Position numbers and translations under genes: made by a program. Positions 1 to 12,600 of a stretch of 64,000 nucleotides of DNA are shown piece after piece (positions within the stretch are counted from its first letter, which is position 1; each line of letters opens with the position of its first letter). The stretch lies in assembly GCF_964204645.1 (NCBI RefSeq), contig NW_027437435.1:62001-126000 (forward strand), given 5' to 3'. This stretch comes from Tubulanus polymorphus. Lineage: Eukaryota > Nemertea > Palaeonemertea > Tubulaniformes > Tubulanidae. The notes beneath the pieces were generated by a model. The model did no database searches, had not been told where the DNA came from, and saw only the letters and a program-made list of their open reading frames with translations.

Positions 1-3000
1 CGCGAGAAAAGTCGTTTTCGTATCGAATATTCTCACTATCGGTAAAACGACAATGTCGATGCGTAAAAGCGCTCAAATCGTCAGGAAAAGCACTTTTCGA
101 CGCGAAAACGTCGTTCAGCGCGAGAAACGACGTTTTCGTATCGAATATTCTCCCTATCGGAAAAACGACAATGTCGATGCGTAAAAGCGCTCAAATCGTC
201 AGGAAAAGCACTTTTCGACGCGAAAACGTCGCTCAGCGCGAGAAAAGACGTTTTCTTATCGAATATTCCCCCTATCGGAAAAACGACAATGCCGATGCGT
301 AAAAGCGCTCAAATCGTCAGGAAAAGCACTTTTCGACGCGAAAACGTCGCTCAGCGCGAGAAAGACGTTTTCGTATCGAATATTCCCCCTATCGGTAAAA
401 CGACAATGCCGATGCGTAAAAGCGCTCAAATCGTCAGGAAAAGCACTTTTCGACCCAAAAACGTCGTTCGGCGCGAGAAAAGTCGTTTTCGTATCGAATA
501 TTCTCCCTATCGGTAAAACGACAATGTCGATGCGTAAATGCGTTCAAATCGTCAGGAAAAGCACTTTTCGACCCGAAAACGTAGTTCAGCGCGAGAAAAG
601 ACGTTTTCTTATCGTATATTCCCCCTATCGGAAAAACGACAATGTCGATGCGTAAAAGCGCTCAAATCATAAGGAAAAGCACTTTTCGACGCGAAAACGT
701 CGCTCAGAGCGAGAAAAGACGTTTTCGTATCGAATATTCCCCCTATCGGAAAAACGACAATGCCGATGCGTAAAAGCGCTCAAATCGTCAGGAAAAGCAC
801 TTTTCGACGCGAAAACGTCGCTCAGCGCGAGAAAAGACGTTTTCGTATGGAATATTCGCCCTATCGTAAAAACGACAATGCCGATGCGTAAAAGCGCTCA
901 AATCGTCAGGAAAAGCACTTTTCGACGCGAAAACGTCGTTCAGTGCGAGAAAAGACCTTTTCGTATCGAATATTCCCCCTATCGGAAAAACGACAATGTC
1001 GATGCGTAAAAGCGCTCAAATCGTCAGGAAAAGCACTTTTCGACCCGAAGACGTCGTTCAGCGCGAGAAAAGTCGTTTTCGTATCGAATATTCTCCCTAT
1101 CGGTAAAACGACAATGTCGATGCGTAAAAGCGCTCAAATCGTCAGGAAAAGCACTTTTCGACGCGAAAACGTCGTTCAGCGCGAGAAAAGTCGTTTTCGT
1201 ATCGAATATTCTCCCTATCGGTAAAACGACAATGCCGATGCGTAAAAGCGCTCAAATCGTCAGGAAAAGCACTTTTCGACGCGAAAACGTCGTTCGGCGC
1301 GAGAAAAGTCGTTTTCGTATCGAATATTCTCCCTATCGGTAAAACGACAATGTCGATGCGTAAATGCGTTCAAATCGTCAGGAAAAGCACTTTTCGACGC
1401 GAAAACGTCACTCAGCGCGAGAAAAGACGTTTTCGTATCGAATATTCGCCCTATCGTAAAAACGACAATGCCGATGCGTAAAAGCGCTCAAATCGTCAGG
1501 AAAAGCACTTTTCGACGCGAAAACGTCGTTCAGCGCGAGAAAAGACGTTTTCGTATCGAATATTCCCCCTATCGGAAAAACGACAATGTCGATGCGTAAA
1601 AGCGCTCAAATCGTCAGGAAAAGCACTTTTCGACGCGAAAACGTCGTTCAGCGCGAGAAAAGTCGTTTTCGTATCGAATATTCTCCCTATCGGTAAAACG
1701 ACAATGCCGATGCGTAAAAGCGCTCAAATCGTCAGGAAAAGCACTTTTCGACCCAAAAACGTCGTTCGGCGCGAGAAAAGTCGTTTTCGTATCGAATATT
1801 CTCCCTATCGGTAAAACGACAATGTCGATGCGTAAAAGCGCTCAAATCGTCAGGAAAAGCACTTTTCGACGCGAAAACGTCGTTCAGCGGGAGAAAAGAC
1901 GTTTTCGTATCGAATATTCTCACTATCGGTAAAACGACAATGTCGATGCGTAAAAGCGCTCAAATCGTCAGGAAAAGCACTTTTCGACGCGAAAACGTCG
2001 CTCAGCGCGAGAAAAGACGTTTTCGTATCGAATATTCGCCCTATCGTAAAAACGACAATGCCGATGCGTAAAAGCGCTCAAATCGTCAGGAAAAGCACTT
2101 TTCGACGCGAAAACGTCGTTCGGCGCGAGAAAAGACGTTTTCGTATTGAATATTCTCCCTATCGGAAAAACGACAATGTCGATGCGTAAAAGCGCTCAAA
2201 TCGTCAGGAAAAGCACTTTTCGGCGCGAAAACGTCGCTCAGCGCGAGAAAAGACGTTTTCGTATGGAATATTCGCCCTATCGTAAAAACGACAATGCCGA
2301 TGCGTAAAAGCGCTCAAATCGTCAGGAAAAGCACTTTTCGACGTGAAAACGTCGTTCAGCGCGAGAAAAGACCTTTTCGTATCGAATATTCCCCCTATCG
2401 GAAAAACGACAATGTCGATGCGTAAAAGCGCTCAAATCGTCAGGAAAAGCACTTTTCGACCCGAAAACGTCGTTCAGCGCGAGAAAAGTCGTTTTCGTAT
2501 CGAATATTCTCACTATCGGTAAAACGACAATGTCGATGCGTAAAAGCGCTCAAATCGTCAGGAAAAGCACTTTTCGACGCGAAAACGTCGTTCAGCGCGA
2601 GAAACGACGTTTTCGTATCGAATATTCTCCCTATCGGAAAAACGACAATGTCGATGCGTAAAAGCGCTCAAATCGTCAGGAAAAGCACTTTTCGACGCGA
2701 AAACGTCGCTCAGCGCGAGAAAAGACGTTTTCTTATCGAATATTCCCCCTATCGGAAAAACGACAATGCCGATGCGTAAAAGCGCTCAAATCGTCAGGAA
2801 AAGCACTTTTCGACGCGAAAACGTCGCTCAGCGCGAGAAAGACGTTTTCGTATCGAATATTCCCCCTATCGGTAAAACGACAATGCCGATGCGTAAAAGC
2901 GCTCAAATCGTCAGGAAAAGCACTTTTCGACCCAAAAACGTCGTTCGGCGCGAGAAAAGTCGTTTTCGTATCGAATATTCTCCCTATCGGTAAAACGACA

Positions 3001-6000
3001 ATGTCGATGCGTAAATGCGTTCAAATCGTCAGGAAAAGCACTTTTCGACCCGAAAACGTAGTTCAGCGCGAGAAAAGACGTTTTCTTATCGTATATTCCC
3101 CCTATCGGAAAAACGACAATGTCGATGCGTAAAAGCGCTCAAATCATAAGGAAAAGCACTTTTCGACGCGAAAACGTCGCTCAGAGCGAGAAAAGACGTT
3201 TTCGTATCGAATATTCCCCCTATCGGTAAAACGACAATGCCGATGCGTAAAAGCGCTCAAATCGTCAGGAAAAGCACTTTTCGACCCAAAAACGTCGTTC
3301 GGCGCGAGAAAAGTCGTTTTCGTATCGAATATTCTCCCTATCGGTAAAACGACAATGTCGATGCGTAAATGCGTTCAAATCGTCAGGAAAAGCACTTTTC
3401 GACCCGAAAACGTAGTTCAGCGCGAGAAAAGACGTTTTCTTATCGTATATTCCCCCTATCGGAAAAACGACAATGTCGATGCGTAAAAGCGCTCAAATCA
3501 TAAGGAAAAGCACTTTTCGACGCGAAAACGTCGCTCAGAGCGAGAAAAGACGTTTTCGTATCGAATATTCCCCCTATCGGAAAAACGACAATGCCGATGC
3601 GTAAAAGCGCTCAAATCGTCAGGAAAAGCACTTTTCGACGCGAAAACGTCGCTCAGCGCGAGAAAAGACGTTTTCGTATGGAATATTCGCCCTATCGTAA
3701 AAACGACAATGCCGATGCGTAAAAGCGCTCAAATCGTCAGGAAAAGCACTTTTCGACGCGAAAACGTCGTTCAGTGCGAGAAAAGACCTTTTCGTATCGA
3801 ATATTCCCCCTATCGGAAAAACGACAATGTCGATGCGTAAAAGCGCTCAAATCGTCAGGAAAAGCACTTTTCGACGCGAAAACGTCACTCAGCGCGAGAA
3901 AAGACGTTTTCGTATCGAATATTCGCCCTATCGTAAAAACGACAATGCCGATGCGTAAAAGCGCTCAAATCGTCAGGAAAAGCACTTTTCGACGCGAAAA
4001 CGTCGTTCAGCGCGAGAAAAGACGTTTTCGTGTCGAATATTCTCCCTATCGGTAAAACGACAATGTCGATGCGTAAAAGCGCTCAAATCGTCAGGAAAAG
4101 CACTTTTCGACGCGAAAACGTAGTTCAGCGCGAGAAAAGACGTTTTCTTATCGAATATTCCCCCTATCGGAAAAACGACAATGTCGATGCGTAAAAGCGC
4201 TCAAATCGTCAGGAAAAGCACTTTTCGACGCGAAAACGTCGTTCAGCGGGAGAAAAGACGTTTTCGTATCGAATATTCTCACTATCGGTAAAACGACAAT
4301 GTCGATGCGTAAAAGCGCTCAAATCGTCAGGAAAAGCACTTTTCGACGCGAAAACGTCGCTCAGCGCGAGAAAAGACGTTTTCGTATCGAATATTCGCCC
4401 TATCGTAAAAACGACAATGCCGATGCGTAAAAGCGCTCAAATCGTCAGGAAAAGCACTTTTCGACGCGAAAACGTCGTTCAGCGCGAGAAAAGACCTTTT
4501 CGTATCGAATATTCCCCCTATCGGAAAAACGACATGTCGATGCGTAAAAGCGCTCAAATCGTCAGGAAAAGCACTTTTCGACCCGAAAACGTCGTTCAGC
4601 GCGAGAAAAGTCGTTTTCGTATCGAATATTCTCACTATCGGTAAAACGACAATGTCGATGCGTAAAAGCGCTCAAATCGTCAGGAAAAGCACTTTTCGAC
4701 GCGAAAACGTCATTCAGCGCGAGAAACGACGTTTTCGTATCGAATATTCTCCCTATCGGAAAAACGACAATGTCGATGCGTAAAAGCGCTCAAATCGTCA
4801 GGAAAAGCACTTTTCGACGCGAAAACGTAGTTCAGCGCGAGAAAAGACGTTTTCTTATCGAATATTCCCCCTATCGGAAAAACGACAATGCCGATGCGTA
4901 AAAGCGCTCAAATCGTCAGGAAAAGCACTTTTCGACGCGAAAACGTCGTTCAGCGCGAGAAACGACGTTTTCGTATCGAATATTCTCCCTATCGGAAAAA
5001 CGACAATGTCGATGCGTAAAAGCGCTCAAATCGTCAGGAAAAGCACTTTTCGACGCGAAAACGTAGTTCAGCGCGAGAAAAGACGTTTTCTTATCGAATA
5101 TTCCCCCTATCGTAAAAACGACAATGCCGATGCGTAAAAGCGCTCAAATCGTCAGGAAAAGCACTTTTCGACGCGAAAACGTCGCTCAGCGCGAGAATGA
5201 CGTTTTCGTATCGAATATTCCCCCTATCGGAAAAACGACAATGTCGATGCGTAAAAGCGCTCAAATCGTCAGGAAAAGCACTTTTCGACGCGAAAACGTC
5301 GTTCAGCGCGAGAAAAGTCGTTTTCGTATCGAATATTCTTCCTATCGGTAAAACGACAATGCCGATGCGTAAAAGCGCTCAAATCGTCAGGAAAAGCACT
5401 TTTCGACCCAAAAACGTCGTTCGGCGCGAGAAAAGTCGTTTTCGTATCGAATATTCTCCCTATCGGTAAAACGACAATGTCGATGCGTAAATGCGTTCAA
5501 ATCGTCAGGAAAAGCACTTTTCGACCCGAAAACGTAGTTCAGCGCGAGAAAAGACGTTTTCTTATCGTATATTCCCCCTATCGGAAAAACGACAATGTCG
5601 ATGCGTAAAAGCGCTCAAATCATAAGGAAAAGCACTTTTCGACGCGAAAACGTCGCTCAGAGCGAGAAAAGACGTTTTCGTATCGAATATTCCCCCTATC
5701 GGAAAAACGACAATGCCGATGCGTAAAAGCGCTCAAATCGTCAGGAAAAGCACTTTTCGACGCGAAAACGTCGCTCAGCGCGAGAAAAGACGTTTTCGTA
5801 TGGAATATTCGCCCTATCGTAAAAACGACAATGCCGATGCGTAAAAGCGCTCAAATCGTCAGGAAAAGCACTTTTCGACCCAAAAACGTCGTTCGGCGCG
5901 AGAAAAGTCGTTTTCGTATCGAATATTCTCCCTATCGGTAAAACGACAATGTCGATGCGTAAATGCGTTCAAATCGTCAGGAAAAGCACTTTTCGACGCG

Positions 6001-6120
6001 AAAACGTCGCTCAGCGCGAGAAAAGACGTTTTCGTATCGAATATTCGCCCTATCGTAAAAACGACAATGCCGATGCGTAAAAGCGCTCAAATCGTCAGGA
6101 AAAGCACTTTTCGACGCGAA

Positions 6121-9100
6121 AACGTCGTTCAGCGCGAGAAAAGACGTTTTCTTATCGTATATTCCCCCTATCGGAAAAACGACAATGTCGATGCGTAAAA
6201 GCGCTCAAATCATAAGGAAAAGCACTTTTCGACGCGAAAACGTCGCTCAGCGCGAGAAAAGACGTTTTCGTATCGAATATTCCCCCTATCGGAAAAACGA
6301 CAATTTCGATGCGTAAAAGCGCTCAAATCGTAAGGAAAAGCACTTTTCGACGCGAAAACGTCGTTCAGCGCGAGAAAAGACGTTTTCGTATTGAATATTC
6401 TCCCTATCGGAAAAACGACAATGTCGATGCGTAAAAGCGCTCAAATCGTCAGGAAAAGCACTTTTCGACGCGAAAACGTCGCTCAGCGCGAGAAAAGACG
6501 TTTTCGTATGGAATATTCGCCCTATCGTAAAAACGACAATGCCGATGCGTAAAAGCGCTCAAATCGTCAGGAAAAGCACTTTTCGACGCGAAAACGTCGC
6601 TCAGCGCGAGAAAAGACGTTTTCTTATCGTATATTCCCCCTATCGGAAAAACGACAATGTCGATGCGTAAAAGCGCTCAAATCATAAGGAAAAGCACTTT
6701 TCGACGCGAAAACGTCGCTCAGCGCGAGAAAAGACGTTTTCGTATCGAATATTCCCCCTATCGGAAAAACGACAATGTCGATGCGTAAAAGCGCTCAAAT
6801 CGTAAGGAAAAGCACTTTTCGACCCGAAAACGTAGTTCAGCGCGAGAAAAGTCGTTTTCGTATCGAATATTCTCACTATCGGTAAAACGACAATGTCGAT
6901 GCGTAAAAGCGCTCAAATCGTCAGGAAAAGCACTTTTCGACGCGAAAACGTCGTTCAGCGCGAGAAAAGACGTTTTCGTGTCGAATATTCTCCCTATCGG
7001 TAAAACGACAATGTCGATGCGTAAAAGCGCTCAAATCGTCAGGAAAAGCACTTTTCGACGCGAAAACGTAGTTCAGCGCGAGAAAAGACGTTTTCTTATC
7101 GAATATTCCCCCTATCGGAAAAACGACAATGTCGATGCGTAAAAGCGCTCAAATCGTCAGGAAAAGCACTTTTCGACGCGAAAACGTCGTTCAGCGGGAG
7201 AAAAGACGTTTTCGTATCGAATATTCTCACTATCGGTAAAACGACAATGTCGATGCGTAAAAGCGCTCAAATCGTCAGGAAAAGCACTTTTCGACGCGAA
7301 AACGTCGCTCAGCGCGAGAAAAGACGTTTTCGTATCGAATATTCGCCCTATCGTAAAAACGACAATGCCGATGCGTAAAAGCGCTCAAATCGTCAGGAAA
7401 AGCACTTTTCGACGCGAAAACGTCGTTCGGCGCGAGAAAAGACGTTTTCGTATTGAATATTCTCCCTATCGGAAAAACGACAATGTCGATGCGTAAAAGC
7501 GCTCAAATCGTCAGGAAAAGCACTTTTCGACGCGAAAACGTCGCTCAGCGCGAGAAAAGACGTTTTCGTATGGAATATTCGCCCTATCGTAAAAACGACA
7601 ATGCCGATGCGTAAAAGCGCTCAAATCGTCAGGAAAAGCACTTTTCGACGCGAAAACGTCGTTCAGCGCGAGAAAAGACCTTTTCGTATCGAATATTCCC
7701 CCTATCGGAAAAACGACAATGTCGATGCGTAAAAGCGCTCAAATCGTCAGGAAAAGCACTTTTCGACCCGAAAACGTCGTTCAGCGCGAGAAAAGTCGTT
7801 TTCGTATCGAATATTCTCACTATCGGTAAAACGACAATGTCGATGCGTAAAAGCGCTCAAATCGTCAGGAAAAGCACTTTTCGACGCGAAAACGTCGTTC
7901 AGCACGAGAAAAGACGTTTTCTTATCGTATATTCCCCCTATCGGAAAAACGACAATGTCGATGCGTAAAAGCGCTCAAATCATAAGGAAAAGCACTTTTC
8001 GACGCGAAAACGTCGCTCAGCGCGAGAAAAGACGTTTTCGTATCGAATATTCCCCCTATCGGAAAAACGACAATTTCGATGCGTAAAAGCGCTCAAATCG
8101 TAAGGAAAAGCACTTTTCGACGCGAAAACGTCGTTCAGCGCGAGAAAAGACGTTTTCGTATTGAATATTCTCCCTATCGGAAAAACGACAATGTCGATGC
8201 GTAAAAGCGCTCAAATCGTCAGGAAAAGCACTTTTCGACGCGAAAACGTCGCTCAGCGCGAGAAAAGACGTTTTCGTATGGAATATTCGCCCTATCGTAA
8301 AAACGACAATGCCGATGCGTAAAAGCGCTCAAATCGTCAGGAAAAGCACTTTTCGACGCGAAAACGTCGCTCAGCGCGAGAAAAGACGTTTTCTTATCGT
8401 ATATTCCCCCTATCGGAAAAACGACAATGTCGATGCGTAAAAGCGCTCAAATCATAAGGAAAAGCACTTTTCGACGCGAAAACGTCGCTCAGCGCGAGAA
8501 AAGACGTTTTCGTATCGAATATTCCCCCTATCGGAAAAACGACAATGTCGATGCGTAAAAGCGCTCAAATCGTAAGGAAAAGCACTTTTCGACCCGAAAA
8601 CGTAGTTCAGCGCGAGAAAAGTCGTTTTCGTATCGAATATTCTCACTATCGGTAAAACGACAATGTCGATGCGTAAAAGCGCTCAAATCGTCAGGAAAAG
8701 CACTTTTCGACGCGAAAACGTCGTTCAGCGCGAGAAAAGACGTTTTCGTGTCGAATATTCTCCCTATCGGTAAAACGACAATGTCGATGCGTAAAAGCGC
8801 TCAAATCGTCAGGAAAAGCACTTTTCGACGCGAAAACGTAGTTCAGCGCGAGAAAAGACGTTTTCTTATCGAATATTCCCCCTATCGGAAAAACGACAAT
8901 GTCGATGCGTAAAAGCGCTCAAATCGTCAGGAAAAGCACTTTTCGACGCGAAAACGTCGTTCAGCGGGAGAAAAGACGTTTTCGTATCGAATATTCTCAC
9001 TATCGGTAAAACGACAATGTCGATGCGTAAAAGCGCTCAAATCGTCAGGAAAAGCACTTTTCGACGCGAAAACGTCGCTCAGCGCGAGAAAAGACGTTTT

Positions 9101-9660
9101 CGTATCGAATATTCGCCCTATCGTAAAAACGACAATGCCGATGCGTAAAAGCGCTCAAATCGTCAGGAAAAGCACTTTTCGACGCGAAAACGTCGTTCGG
9201 CGCGAGAAAAGACGTTTTCGTATTGAATATTCTCCCTATCGGAAAAACGACAATGTCGATGCGTAAAAGCGCTCAAATCGTCAGGAAAAGCACTTTTCGA
9301 CGCGAAAACGTCGCTCAGCGCGAGAAAAGACGTTTTCGTATGGAATATTCGCCCTATCGTAAAAACGACAATGCCGATGCGTAAAAGCGCTCAAATCGTC
9401 AGGAAAAGCACTTTTCGACGCGAAAACGTCGTTCAGCGCGAGAAAAGACCTTTTCGTATCGAATATTCCCCCTATCGGAAAAACGACAATGTCGATGCGT
9501 AAAAGCGCTCAAATCGTCAGGAAAAGCACTTTTCGACCCGAAAACGTCGTTCAGCGCGAGAAAAGTCGTTTTCGTATCGAATATTCTCACTATCGGTAAA
9601 ACGACAATGTCGATGCGTAAAAGCGCTCAAATCGTCAGGAAAAGCACTTTTCGACGCGAA
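6121..9660 (+). repeat. Higher-order repeat: two tandem 15-monomer (1770-bp) units
   Basis: The variant pattern of 6121-7890 recurs at 7891-9660 with a constant offset of 1770 bp (15 x 118). Diagnostic variants include TTATCGTATATT monomers, an ACAATTTCGATG monomer, a GCGGGAG monomer and a GACCTTTTCG monomer, in the same order in both units. The copies are nearly identical; one visible difference is GCGCGAG versus GCACGAG at the unit starts. Part of the unit appears again around 12.3-13.5 kb. Confidence 0.75.
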
Positions 9661-12600
9661 AACGTCGTTCAGCGCGAGAAACGACGTTTTCGTATCGAAT
9701 ATTCTCCCTATCGGAAAAACGACAATGTCGATGCGTAAAAGCGCTCAAATCGTCAGGAAAAGCACTTTTCGACGCGAAAACGTAGTTCAGCGCGAGAAAA
9801 GACGTTTTCTTATCGAATATTCCCCCTATCGGAAAAACGACAATGCCGATGCGAAAAAGCGCTCAAATCGTCAGGAAAAGCACTTTTCGACGCGAAAACG
9901 TCGTTCAGCGCGAGAAACGACGTTTTCGTATCGAATATTCTCCCTATCGGAAAAACGACAATGTCGATGCGTAAAAGCGCTCAAATCGTCAGGAAAAGCA
10001 CTTTTCGACGCGAAAACGTAGTTCAGCGCGAGAAAAGACGTTTTCTTATCGAATATTCCCCCTACCGGAAAAACGACAATGCCGATGCGTAAAAGCGCTC
10101 AAATCGTCAGGAAAAGCACTTTTCGACGCGAAAACGTCGCTCAGCGCGAGAATGACGTTTTCGTATCGAATATTCCCCCTATCGGAAAAACGACAATGTC
10201 GATGCGTAAAAGCGCTCAAATCGTCAGGAAAAGCACTTTTCGACGCGAAAACGTCGTTCAGCGCGAGAAAAGTCGTTTTCGTATCGAATATTCTTCCTAT
10301 CGGTAAAACGACAATGCCGATGCGTAAAAGCGCTCAAATCGTCAGGAAAAGCACTTTTCGACCCAAAAACGTCGTTCGGCGCGAGAAAAGTCGTTTTCGT
10401 ATCGAATATTCTCCCTATCGGTAAAACGACAATGTCGATGCGTAAATGCGTTCAAATCGTCAGGAAAAGCACTTTTCGACGCGAAAACGTCGCTCAGCGC
10501 GAGAAAAGACGTTTTCGTATCGAATATTCGCCCTATCGTAAAAACGACAATGCCGATGCGTAAAAGCGCTCAAATCGTCAGGAAAAGCACTTTTCGACGC
10601 GAAAACGTCGTTCAGCGCGAGAAAAGACGTTTTCTTATCGTATATTCCCCCTATCGGAAAAACGACAATGTCGATGCGTAAAAGCGCTCAAATCATAAGG
10701 AAAAGCACTTTTCGACGCGAAAACGTCGCTCAGCGCGAGAAAAGACGTTTTCGTATCGAATATTCCCCCTATCGGAAAAACGACAATTTCGATGCGTAAA
10801 AGCGCTCAAATCGTAAGGAAAAGCACTTTTCGACCCGAAAACGTAGTTCAGCGCGAGAAAAGTCGTTTTCGTATCGAATATTCTCACTATCGGTAAAACG
10901 ACAATGTCGATGCGTAAAAGCGCTCAAATCGTCAGGAAAAGCACTTTTCGACGCGAAAACGTCGTTCAGCGCGAGAAAAGACGTTTTCGTGTCGAATATT
11001 CTCCCTATCGGTAAAACGACAATGTCGATGCGTAAAAGCGCTCAAATCGTCAGGAAAAGCACTTTTCGACGCGAAAACGTAGTTCAGCGCGAGAAAAGAC
11101 GTTTTCTTATCGAATATTCCCCCTATCGGAAAAACGACAATGTCGATGCGTAAAAGCGCTCAAATCGTCAGGAAAAGCACTTTTCGACGCGAAAACGTCG
11201 TTCAGCGGGAGAAAAGACGTTTTCGTATCGAATATTCTCACTATCGGTAAAACGACAATGTCGATGCGTAAAAGCGCTCAAATCGTCAGGAAAAGCACTT
11301 TTCGACGCGAAAACGTCGTTCAGCGCGAGAAAAGACCTTTTCGTATCGAATATTCCCCCTATCGGAAAAACGACAATGTCGATGCGTAAAAGCGCTCAAA
11401 TCGTAAGGAAAAGCACTTTTCGACCCGAAAACGTAGTTCAGCGCGAGAAAAGTCGTTTTCGTATCGAATATTCTCACTATCGGTAAAACGACAATGTCGA
11501 TGCGTATAAGCGCTCAAATCGTCAGGAAAAGCACTTTTCGACGCGAAAACGTAGTTCGGCGCGAGAAAAGACGTTTTCTTATCGAATATTCCCCCTATCG
11601 GAAAAACGACAATGTCGATGCGTAAAAGCGCTCAAATCGTCAGGAAAAGCACTTTTCGACGCGAAAACGTCGCTCAGCGCGAGAAAAGACGTTTTCGTAT
11701 CGAATATTCGCCCTATCGTAAAAACGACAATGCCGATGCGTAAAAGCGCTCAAATCGTCAGGAAAAGCACTTTTCGACGCGAAAACGTCGTTCAGCACGA
11801 GAAAAGACGTTTTCTTATCGTATATTCCCCCTATCGGAAAAACAACAATGTCGATGCGTAAAAGCGCTCAAATCATAAGGAAAAGCACTTTTCGACGCGA
11901 AAACGTCGCTCAGCGCGAGAAAAGACGTTTTCGTATCGAATATTCCCCCTATCGGTAAAACGACAATGTCGATGCGTAAAAGCGCTCAAATCGTCAGGAA
12001 AAGCACTTTTCGACGCGAAAACGTAGTTCAGCGCGAGAAAAGACGTTTTCTTATCGAATATTCCCCCTATCGGAAAAACGACAATGTCGATGCGTAAAAG
12101 CGCTCAAATCGTCAGGAAAAGCACTTTTCGACGCGAAAACGTCGTTCAGCGGGAGAAAAGACGTTTTCGTATCGAATATTCTCACTATCGGTAAAACGAC
12201 AATGTCGATGCGTAAAAGCGCTCAAATCGTCAGGAAAAGCACTTTTCGACGCGAAAACGTCGCTCAGCGCGAGAAAAGACGTTTTCGTATCGAATATTCG
12301 CCCTATCGTAAAAACGACAATGCCGATGCGTAAAAGCGCTCAAATCGTCAGGAAAAGCACTTTTCGACGCGAAAACGTCGTTCAGCGCGAGAAAAGACGT
12401 TTTCGTATCGAATATTCCCCCTATCGGAAAAACGACAATGTCGATGCGTAAAAGCGCTCAAATCGTAAGGAAAAGCACTTTTCGACCCGAAAACGTAGTT
12501 CAGCGCGAGAAAAGTCGTTTTCGTATCGAATATTCTCACTATCGGTAAAACGACAATGTCGATGCGTAAAAGCGCTCAAATCGTCAGGAAAAGCACTTTT

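Noticed and set aside
1-118. Centromere protein B box in the satellite
   Set aside because: I found no sequence fitting the TTCG....A..CGGG pattern in the monomer.
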